From contig OMZN01000076.1 of NCBI GenBank assembly GCA_900315555.1, positions 1 to 33,555 on the forward strand: 33,555 bases of DNA, read 5' to 3'. Under the pieces are notes generated by a model. That model worked only from the letters and a program-made list of their open reading frames with translations. It was not told where the DNA came from and searched no databases. Below are positions 1 to 5,690 of this stretch, one piece after another. Within the stretch, counting starts at the first letter, position 1, and each line of letters opens with the position of its first letter. Made by a program: the position numbers and the translations under genes. Source of the DNA: an uncultured Eubacteriales bacterium (GTDB lineage: Bacteria > Bacillota > Clostridia > Peptostreptococcales > Anaerovoracaceae).

Positions 1-48
1 GAAGTTAATTAAAAAACCTGTAATCCGGCCGTCTTCTGTTTTATCCAT
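1..48 (-). CDS. Partial phage-region protein, N-terminus only
   Basis: This is the first 16 codons of a gene that runs off the left edge. The start is an ATG at 46-48 on the minus strand. It is preceded by a good ribosome binding site (GAAGAGGTAAAA) directly upstream. The visible peptide begins MDKTEDGRITGF and shows no recognisable motif. It lies downstream of other phage genes on the same strand, so it is probably another prophage gene. Function is unknown. Confidence 0.5.
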   Translation of the reverse strand, partial: MDKTEDGRITGFLINF

Positions 49-69
49 TTTTACCTCTTCATGACAAAA

Positions 70-111
70 CCTCACAATCCATTGTTAGGTTATTGTGAGG
101 TTATTGTGAGG
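70..111. repeat. Short direct and inverted repeats after a phage gene
   Basis: The 9-mer CCTCACAAT at 70-78 is followed by two copies of its complement, ATTGTGAGG, at 92-100 and 103-111. The two copies sit in a tandem 11-bp repeat (TTATTGTGAGG). Either copy can pair with the first to form a hairpin. The cluster lies immediately beyond the stop codon of the 112-297 gene and ahead of the next ribosome binding site. It could be a weak terminator or a protein-binding site; there is no clear T tract. Confidence 0.5.
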
Positions 112-297
112 TTATCTAATTGGTTCGTATGTCTTCTCAAAAATATCCGGCTTGCACGGGTACTGCTCCCCGTTCACCCCTGTAATGATGTAATCTCCCG
201 GGCTGGCGTGCATCGTGCCTTCCAGCGTTTCAATATCCATCGGTTTGTCTGTCTGGTACGCTTCAATAACAACTGGTTTCTTTCTGTATTTCATCAT
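112..297 (-). CDS. Small conserved phage protein
   Basis: This 61-residue protein contains a [20 protein letters not shown] segment of a type seen in many small hypothetical phage proteins of Bacillota. It has no signal peptide or membrane segment. Two adjacent ATG codons (297 and 294) follow a strong GGAGG box; the second ATG has the better spacing. A terminator hairpin separates it from the upstream toxin-like module. The molecular role is not known. The family resemblance is recalled from general knowledge and was not searched. Confidence 0.75.
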   Translation of the reverse strand: MMKYRKKPVVIEAYQTDKPMDIETLEGTMHASPGDYIITGVNGEQYPCKPDIFEKTYEPIR

Positions 298-307
298 TCC
301 TCCTACG

Positions 308-337
308 AAAAAGGCACCGCTGTGACCGGTGCCTTTT
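308..337 (-). terminator. Terminator downstream of the toxin-like module
   Basis: GGCACCG and CGGTGCC form a 7-bp stem flanked by A and T runs. Read on the minus strand the hairpin ends in TTTTTCG. It begins at the stop codon of the 336-572 gene and precedes the ribosome binding site of the 112-297 gene, so it separates the two. Confidence 0.7.
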
Positions 338-572
338 ATGCTTCATAAGCTATCTTTTTTTTAAATTCTCCATTAATAAACTCACGTCTATGTTTTTTGA
401 GTACGCTTTCTAAGTGTCTACTAATAACTTTGTATTTCACTGGGCTTTTTTTTATTTTCAACACATCATTCTCAAAATTATATTCCACCTCGCCGGTCAT
501 ATCATCAATAGTTTGACCGTACGAATAGGTTACAGTCTTTTTTGTATTTTCAATGTAATCACAATAAACCAT
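336..572 (-). CDS. Small protein, candidate immunity partner of the MuF toxin-like protein
   Basis: This is a 78-residue acidic/basic soluble protein starting [13 protein letters not shown] longer reading frame begins at 644. The ATG at 570-572 is preferred because a strong GAGGTG ribosome binding site lies 6-8 bases before it and it overlaps the upstream stop by only 14 bp, which suggests translational coupling. There is no signal peptide or membrane helix. It directly follows the toxin-like C-terminal region of a MuF-type head protein, where an immunity gene is normally found in polymorphic-toxin loci. The immunity role is inferred from position and size alone. It could equally be an ordinary small phage protein. 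Confidence 0.6.
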   Translation of the reverse strand: MVYCDYIENTKKTVTYSYGQTIDDMTGEVEYNFENDVLKIKKSPVKYKVISRHLESVLKKHRREFINGEFKKKIAYEA

Positions 573-1404
573 CTGGTTCACCTCGTGTTCCAACCTCTGA
601 TTCAAGTCTTGACTGCCAATCATATTTTTTTGTTGCCATCGCATGTGCCTCTGCTACAGTTAGATTATATCTCTTTTCCATCTGACTTTCAAAAAGTTCA
701 TGCTTCAATAGCAATATGTCCCGTTCTTTCGGGCGTCCTTGCTGTAATCGTTTCCATGCTACGGCCATATCGTAGTCTGGGTCAAGCATTCCATACTCTC
801 CGTCATATTTCTTATGCTTATCAAAGAATATATGCCTTTTAATTTGACGTATCTCATTATGCGTGAACCCAGTGTTCTTTGCTATCAAGTCTATATCATT
901 TGTTCGGCTGATTTTCCTATATGTAGATGCGGCCTTAACATCTTTGGGATTATCAATATCATAAGGCTTGTAGTTCTTACCACCAGTTGCTACATAACTC
1001 TGAACTTCCCTTTCTTTCCCTCCCGTTTGCAACTTTTTCTCTTGTGAATGTCTATGTTTTCTATCTGCTAATATCCGTTCCCTTCTGGCTTCCAGCTCCC
1101 GCTGATCAATCCACTTCTTTGTGTGTGCGTCCTGATAACCTTTGTCTGAAATGTACGTCACTGTGCAATTGCAGTTATCATGGCGGCGATAGATATCTTT
1201 CGGAGCCTCGTTCGCATAATATTCTCCGGCCATACTGCTGCACCATGTGCAGCACTTGCCATCTGACGATCTTACGATACGCGGACGCATCCCGGCCGAT
1301 ATCTCAGACTTTACGTTTGCATTCACAAAGTCATCCACTACGCTCCTTACCGTATTCTCCACAGACCGTGTGATCACCTCTTCAATTTTCTTCTGATTAC
1401 GCAT
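559..1404 (-). CDS. MuF-type phage minor head protein, C-terminal part with toxin-like domain
   Basis: The first part (about residues 10-85) is the end of a phage minor head protein. It includes the conserved PRIVRSSDGKCCTWC segment (Cys51, Cys52, Cys55) and RRHDNCNC (His75, Cys78, Cys80), a typical metal-binding Cys/His set of this family. A charged linker (about 95-145) follows. The last 120 residues form a separate region with IKRHIFFDKH (His191, His197), DPDYDMAVAW, LLLKHELFE (His235, Glu236, Glu239) and EAHAMA. This layout matches MuF polymorphic toxins of temperate phages, where a head-morphogenesis domain carries a variable C-terminal effector. The HExxE-like arrangement hints at a hydrolase, but the activity is not identified. 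Translation starts at an ATG overlapping the previous gene's stop by 8 bp. Confidence 0.75.
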   Translation of the reverse strand: MRNQKKIEEVITRSVENTVRSVVDDFVNANVKSEISAGMRPRIVRSSDGKCCTWCSSMAGEYYANEAPKDIYRRHDNCNCTVTYISDKGYQDAHTKKWIDQRELEARRERILADRKHRHSQEKKLQTGGKEREVQSYVATGGKNYKPYDIDNPKDVKAASTYRKISRTNDIDLIAKNTGFTHNEIRQIKRHIFFDKHKKYDGEYGMLDPDYDMAVAWKRLQQGRPKERDILLLKHELFESQMEKRYNLTVAEAHAMATKKYDWQSRLESEVGTRGEPDGLL

Positions 1405-1840
1405 TCACATCCTCTGCTTCAAACGATAAATTCACAGTGCGGTTCATAATCGCATCACACCGATCCTGATTGAACCCTGCCCGGATCGGCTTCATTCCGA
1501 TTCGCTTTTTCTTATGTTCTGCTTCGATAATGCTTACCATCGCGTCATTGACCATCTCCGTGGCCTCCCGGAGAAGCGGTTCAATCGTACGTTTTGCAAT
1601 ATTCCAGTAGATCCGCCCGTCCGGAAGATTTTCAGCCCTCAGCGACGAGCTGAGCGCGCTGGCAGCATGCTTGCCGATCCTCCCGGCATAGTTCTGTGCT
1701 TCTTCCTGCGTGGCTTTTCCTGCTTTCAGTCTCTTACTGAACGCCTTGACCCACGGATCCATGGCGACGGATGAGCGAAACCTTTTCATCATCTGATCGT
1801 ACAGATCAGGGACAATGTCATCCTTCCGTATCGTCTCCAT
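1397..1840 (-). CDS. Phage minor head protein, N-terminal part
   Basis: This 147-residue protein starts METIRKDDIVPDLYDQMMKR after a perfect AGGAGG site. The segment LPDGRIYWNIAKRTIEPLLR and the mostly helical character match the N-terminal half of minor head proteins that usually continue in one chain into the Cys-rich domain. Here the frame stops after EDVNA and the next gene begins in the +1 frame at the overlapping sequence ATGCGTAA. An in-frame TGA directly before that ATG rules out simple read-through in the second frame. It may be a split gene that still works through coupled translation, or the result of a frameshift in a decaying prophage. Confidence 0.7.
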   Translation of the reverse strand: METIRKDDIVPDLYDQMMKRFRSSVAMDPWVKAFSKRLKAGKATQEEAQNYAGRIGKHAASALSSSLRAENLPDGRIYWNIAKRTIEPLLREATEMVNDAMVSIIEAEHKKKRIGMKPIRAGFNQDRCDAIMNRTVNLSFEAEDVNA

Positions 1841-2072
1841 TTCCAGCCTCCTCTTGCTTCTCTACCCGGCGCACCAGCTTGTGAAATGCTGCCGGTGAAA
1901 TGCTTGTACGGAACCTTTTCTTGCATGCGTCATAAAAATCCTTATCGGATATATAGACTCCAAGTAAGCCCCTGATCCAATTATAGACTGCATCGTCCGT
2001 TGTGATCCCCTTCGTTGTTTCTGTGCATGTATCCACTGCTCTCATTCCATTCTCTTTAACTATGTATGTCAC
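1818..2072 (-). CDS. Hypothetical protein at the prophage edge
   Basis: The 84-residue reading frame begins with GTG at 2072, which has no ribosome binding site. An internal ATG at 2045, behind AAAGAG, is a plausible alternative giving about 75 residues. The protein is helical and charged, with a VEKQEE tail, and overlaps the start of the minor head gene by 23 bp. The portal gene expected at this place in a complete phage is absent, so this is the last phage-side gene before host sequence. It may be truncated. I do not recognise the family. Confidence 0.5.
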   Translation of the reverse strand: MTYIVKENGMRAVDTCTETTKGITTDDAVYNWIRGLLGVYISDKDFYDACKKRFRTSISPAAFHKLVRRVEKQEEAGNGDDTEG

Positions 2073-2140
2073 AACAGAATATAGAGTAATTAATGCCTCA
2101 ATTCCCCATCATTGTAAAAGTAGGGAAAATATTTCTCATA

Positions 2141-2180
2141 AAAAAAAGAACCTGCAGCCTTGACTGCAAGTCCTTTTTAT
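2141..2180 (-). terminator. Bidirectional terminator between prophage edge and reductase gene
   Basis: A-run, CCTGCAG, six-base loop, CTGCAAG and T-run make a long imperfect hairpin with U tracts in both directions. It lies downstream of the reductase gene that ends at 2253, and marks the border between the host gene and the phage remnant. Confidence 0.7.
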
Positions 2181-2252
2181 CGATTCGCGCAACCGGCAGA
2201 ATCCTATCTGTCAAGATAACGGTCGAGCCTTTAACAAGTGCTCTTCCTATGC

Positions 2253-2948
2253 TCAGTACCCTACAAACACATCCGTCTTAATGTTATCTGCAGCGACACC
2301 CAGTCCCTGCAGGCGTTCCGTAAAGGCAGTATTCATGCCGGGAGAACCGGCAACCAGATAAGCTGCCTTGTTTCCGTTGGCTTTGGCAAAGGCATCGGTC
2401 ATGTCCATGAAGCGGTCTCTGTCCTTCAGCAGATGCAGCTCCAGATCCGGCAGAGCAGCCTGCACATCCTTCCAGAAAGGCTCATAGGCGAACTCGCCCC
2501 GGTCATCCGAATAAAGAACCTGGATCTTGTGACCGGCCTTTGCATGTTCCATGTAGTCACGCAGCAGTGAACGAATCGGCGTAATGCCGATCCCGCCGGC
2601 AATTACCAGGGTGCTGTCATAGCTCTCTACTTCGAATGCAAAATTTCCAAGCGGCGTCGCCACCTCAAAAGGATCACCCGGCTTAATCTGATGAAGCAGG
2701 ATTTCCTTAAAGCTTGTATGCGGATCGGCGATCCTGGTAGTAAACATCAGAAAGCCATCCTGCGGCGCCGATGCAATCGTGAACACTCTCGTATCACGAT
2801 CCTCTGCATCAACCTGATATCCCTTGAGCTTCCAGAGCACATGCTGTCCGGCTTTCCAGACAAAACCTTCGGGAACATCCATAATAAAGCTATAGGTATC
2901 ACTCGTTTCTTTCCTAATCTCTCTGATTTTCGTTTCATAAAATTTCAT
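2253..2948 (-). CDS. FNR-like flavin/NAD(P)H oxidoreductase
   Basis: A 231-residue cytosolic protein with the ferredoxin-NADP reductase fold. RVFTIAS at 54-60 is the flavin-binding RxYT/S motif. GGIGITPIRS at 118-127 is the NAD(P)H-binding glycine loop. VAGSPGM precedes the C-terminal segment, and the chain ends DVFVGY, the usual FNR C-terminus. There is no 2Fe-2S cysteine cluster, so it is a stand-alone reductase module moving electrons between NAD(P)H and an unknown acceptor. A GGAGGAGGT site precedes the ATG. It is monocistronic, between its own promoter and a terminator. The partner is unknown. Confidence 0.85.
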   Translation of the reverse strand: MKFYETKIREIRKETSDTYSFIMDVPEGFVWKAGQHVLWKLKGYQVDAEDRDTRVFTIASAPQDGFLMFTTRIADPHTSFKEILLHQIKPGDPFEVATPLGNFAFEVESYDSTLVIAGGIGITPIRSLLRDYMEHAKAGHKIQVLYSDDRGEFAYEPFWKDVQAALPDLELHLLKDRDRFMDMTDAFAKANGNKAAYLVAGSPGMNTAFTERLQGLGVAADNIKTDVFVGY

Positions 2949-2965
2949 GTCTGACCTCCTCCTTG

Positions 2966-3029
2966 ATGAATCCTTCGATTCATGTCGGGATTAACGTACT
3001 GAATATATATCCCATTCTTTTGTTTTCAA
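2966..3029 (-). promoter_or_regulatory. Sigma-A promoter and leader hairpin of the reductase gene
   Basis: On the minus strand, TTGAAA (3024-3029), a 16-bp spacer and TATATT (3002-3007) form a good vegetative promoter. In the leader, ATGAATC (2966-2972) and GATTCAT (2977-2983) form a perfect 7-bp stem with a four-base loop, just upstream of the ribosome binding site. The hairpin could affect mRNA stability or translation. Confidence 0.65.
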
Positions 3030-3112
3030 GCACAGAATTTATAATTGTTCGAATTTTCTTTTGCATCATCGGCCCGTAGCGCATACGGCGTGTGCATCCC
3101 CGGTTATCAACT

Positions 3113-4474
3113 TTACCTTGTCAGAACACGGATCCAGGTTCCTTTATTGACCTTGATCCAGGCAGGGATGCATTTAAAGAACTGATCCATGTTCAGGCAG
3201 AAAGCGATAAGGAGCGGCGGCCAGTGAAAAATGAATGCGCCACAGGCGCTGACAGGCAGAACGATACCCCAGATGCTGACCAGATCCAGCACCAATTGAA
3301 ACCTGGTGTCTCCACCGCCCCGGATAATCCCGGTGATGGTGGGCATCTGATAGGTCATGCCGATGATCACCAAGCTCTGCAGCGTCATGAACTGCGATGC
3401 CAGCCGATAGGTATCCGGCGCCAGGGTGTAAAGGCTCAGGAGCGGACCCTTAACCAGAAAATAAATGGCACCGAGGCATATGCCCATGGCAAGGAAGAGG
3501 ACCTGCAGCGTCCCGGCATACTCCTCCACCCTGTTTCGATCCCGCTGCCCCACGGCCTGCCCGACCAAAAGCACCGCTGCGCTGGCACCGCCCTGCGCCG
3601 CCACCTTCAACAGCTGATAGAGCACCGTGCTCGCAGAATAGGCCGCCAGTGCCCGGCTGGACATCTGCCCCAGGATCACATTCTGCAGGGCGTTGGAAAA
3701 TCCCCAGAGGAATTGACTGATCATAATCGGTGTACCGGCTGCAAGATAGTCCCGCGCAAGCAGGCGGTCCCGCCGCAGGAAATCCCTGCCGCAAAGCTGC
3801 AGCTTTCGATCCACCCTGAAAACATAGACTGCAACAATCAGCAACTCGATACTACGTGCCGCAAGCGTACCGACAGCAGCACCCTGCACTCCCATCCGCG
3901 GCGCACCGAAACGACCGTAAATCAGTGTGAAGTCAAGGAAGAAATTAATGCCGAGAGAAAGAAAGGAAACATAGATTGATATCATGATCGTCTCCACAAC
4001 CCGCATCGCGCCCAGGAGACAATTCGAAACAGCAAAGAACAGATACGTATACTTGATAATCTTCAGATAAGCTGTTCCCTCTGCTATCACAGCTTCATCC
4101 GAGGTGAAACACCGCATCAGCTGTGTCGGAAAGCATGCCGCAATGATAAAAAATACTACCGCCACCAGCAGTGCCATACGCATGGCAGATGCCAGAATCG
4201 CTTTCACCGGATCATTTTGACCTTTTCCCCGGTATTGGCTGGCCAGGGCAAGCACACTGCTGCTGACGCCATAAATCAGACATTGAAAAACAAACTGTAC
4301 CTGATTGACTGCAGCAATCCCCGCAAGCGACGCCTCCGCATAGTGGCCAATCATCACATTGTCCAGCAGGTTCACACACAGCACGGCAATCTGCTCCAGA
4401 ATCAATGCTGATCCCAGCTTCACAAAGCGTCTATAGAATTCTCTGTCCCTTGTCAGTCTTCTTCGTTCCGCCAT
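3113..4474 (-). CDS. MATE-family multidrug/Na+ or H+ antiporter
   Basis: About 453 residues with twelve hydrophobic segments in two repeats. Family features include LCVNLLDNVMIGHY in the first helix region and GIIRGGGDTRF near the C-terminal half. MATE proteins export cationic drugs or metabolites in exchange for Na+ or H+. The open frame extends to 4594, but the ATG at 4474 (MAERRRLTRDREF) fits the usual family N-terminus. The upstream 40 codons are not membrane-like and lack a ribosome binding site. Even the chosen start has no clear site, and a promoter -10 box lies only 6 bp upstream. The substrate cannot be predicted. Confidence 0.85.
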   Translation of the reverse strand: MAERRRLTRDREFYRRFVKLGSALILEQIAVLCVNLLDNVMIGHYAEASLAGIAAVNQVQFVFQCLIYGVSSSVLALASQYRGKGQNDPVKAILASAMRMALLVAVVFFIIAACFPTQLMRCFTSDEAVIAEGTAYLKIIKYTYLFFAVSNCLLGAMRVVETIMISIYVSFLSLGINFFLDFTLIYGRFGAPRMGVQGAAVGTLAARSIELLIVAVYVFRVDRKLQLCGRDFLRRDRLLARDYLAAGTPIMISQFLWGFSNALQNVILGQMSSRALAAYSASTVLYQLLKVAAQGGASAAVLLVGQAVGQRDRNRVEEYAGTLQVLFLAMGICLGAIYFLVKGPLLSLYTLAPDTYRLASQFMTLQSLVIIGMTYQMPTITGIIRGGGDTRFQLVLDLVSIWGIVLPVSACGAFIFHWPPLLIAFCLNMDQFFKCIPAWIKVNKGTWIRVLTR

Positions 4475-4480
4475 AGCCCG

Positions 4481-4509
4481 ATCATACCACAGGCGCCCGT
4501 TTTTGTCCT
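4481..4509 (-). promoter_or_regulatory. Possible extended -10 promoter for the MATE gene
   Basis: On the minus strand TGGTATGAT forms an extended -10 box (TATGAT at 4481-4486). A weak -35 (AGGACA, 4504-4509) lies 17 bp upstream. Transcription would begin at or very near the chosen ATG, implying a leaderless message or a later start. Confidence 0.4.
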
Positions 4510-4586
4510 GCTTTCGGTGCACGGAACTGACCACCTCAGCAGGCTGTTCCGACCGGGCTGCAGCGCCTGTCAAACCCGGCAGTCCG

Positions 4587-4634
4587 CACTTCACAGAACC
4601 TGCACGTCACAAGACCTGCACTTTACAAAAAGAG
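4587..4634. repeat. Three imperfect 16-bp tandem repeats
   Basis: Units are CACTTCACAGAACCTG (4587-4602), CACGTCACAAGACCTG (4603-4618) and CACTTTACAAAAAGAG (4619-4634). The third is the most diverged and runs into the terminator of the adhE operon. No function is evident. Confidence 0.6.
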
Positions 4635-4664
4635 AAACGACCTCCCGCTATGCAGCGAGAGGTC
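4627..4664 (-). terminator. Terminator of the adhE operon
   Basis: GACCTC-c-CGCT (4639-4649) pairs with AGCG-a-GAGGTC (4654-4664). On the minus strand the hairpin is followed by TTTCTCTTTTTG. It lies about 25 bp beyond the stop codon at 4689. Confidence 0.8.
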
Positions 4665-4688
4665 ATTTCCCACTTCAGCACAGATCTA

Positions 4689-5669
4689 CTACATGATCTC
4701 GATGATGTCTACCGCTCTGATCCATGCAGACAGAGCCTCTTCATTCGTGCCGGTGTAACCGGCAAAACGGGCGATTCCGGCGAGAATGTCCCGCTTTTCC
4801 GCTGTCGAGATATCAAGGCATGCGTTGATCCTTTCCTTGGCATTCATATCCGGATCGACAGACCGCATCGAATTAGCTACGGCCATACCGGCCAGCACAG
4901 AGGCTGTTGCCATCTTCTCCTTGGCATCGGCGCCCTCCGCACCCGGCTTAATGGCACGGGGCAGATTCTCCAAAACCAGCCGCACGGCATCACCGGCAAA
5001 TCCCCTGGTATAATCAGAGGCATTCTCTGTCAGGCAGGCATCCACCGCGCGTACAAAGGTATTCCTGCCGCACGCTCTCGTCAACTTGTCCGACATATTG
5101 CCTGTGTAGTCGGCATCTACAATAGCCATTTCCGGAAGCAGATCATAGCTGGCGATCAGGCGCTTCTTCCCTGCCGCATCCTTGGCGGCGGCAAAAGGCG
5201 AGCACTCTACGCCGGTTCCGGTGGTCGTCGCCGCCAGAACCAGCATTGCCTTTTTCCCCGTAAGCGGGACACCCGACTCCTCTTCCGGAAGAACACTGTG
5301 TTCCTCTGCCATCTTTTCAAGATCAATATCCGGATTCTCATGGAGCAGCCACATGATCTTGGCCATGCTCATGACAGACCCTCCGCCGACGCCAATGATG
5401 ACATCCGGCTGGAAATTCTGCATCTTCGCAAGTCCCCTCATGGCATCGTCGAAAGTCGGATCCTCCGAAAGATCGAAGTATTCCGCTGTGCGGATCCCCT
5501 GCCGTTTGAGATACTCCTCTACAGGGCGTATGATCCTCAGCTTGTACAGATTGGCATCGGAGACGAGGAGGGCTTTCCTGCATCCGTAGATCTCGGAGAG
5601 CTCTCGCAGCGCGACGGGCATCGAGCCTCTTTTGAAGTATATCTTTTTAGGTACTCTCAACCGATTCAT
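4689..5669 (-). CDS. Degenerate iron-alcohol-dehydrogenase paralogue of the AdhE C-terminal domain
   Basis: A 326-residue protein that aligns along its length with the alcohol dehydrogenase domain of the neighbouring AdhE (compare VPKKIYFKRG with LPKKVYHKQG, and LPEMAIVDAD with MPEMAIVDAD). The key residues are changed. The GGGSxxD loop (95-101) has Ser101 where AdhE has Asp554. The iron ligands Asp657 and His661 of AdhE are Asn203 and Arg207. His731 is Pro273, and the whole stretch with HIPHG (His745) is deleted. The chain is also about 100 residues short at its C-terminus. The frame is intact, has a GGGAGATG ribosome binding site, and starts 21 bp after adhE. Catalysis by the usual mechanism looks impossible. 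It may be a regulatory or structural partner of AdhE, or an early pseudogene. Confidence 0.85.
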   Translation of the reverse strand: MNRLRVPKKIYFKRGSMPVALRELSEIYGCRKALLVSDANLYKLRIIRPVEEYLKRQGIRTAEYFDLSEDPTFDDAMRGLAKMQNFQPDVIIGVGGGSVMSMAKIMWLLHENPDIDLEKMAEEHSVLPEEESGVPLTGKKAMLVLAATTTGTGVECSPFAAAKDAAGKKRLIASYDLLPEMAIVDADYTGNMSDKLTRACGRNTFVRAVDACLTENASDYTRGFAGDAVRLVLENLPRAIKPGAEGADAKEKMATASVLAGMAVANSMRSVDPDMNAKERINACLDISTAEKRDILAGIARFAGYTGTNEEALSAWIRAVDIIEIM

Positions 5670-5690
5670 CGAATCATCTCCCGTCTGCCT

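Noticed and set aside
559..644. Longer version of the candidate immunity gene starting at 644
   Set aside because: It would overlap the toxin-like gene by 86 bp and has no ribosome binding site, whereas the ATG at 572 has a strong one.
3092..3979. 295-codon open frame on the plus strand
   Set aside because: It is antisense to the MATE gene and rich in His, Gln and Arg, typical of an antisense shadow.
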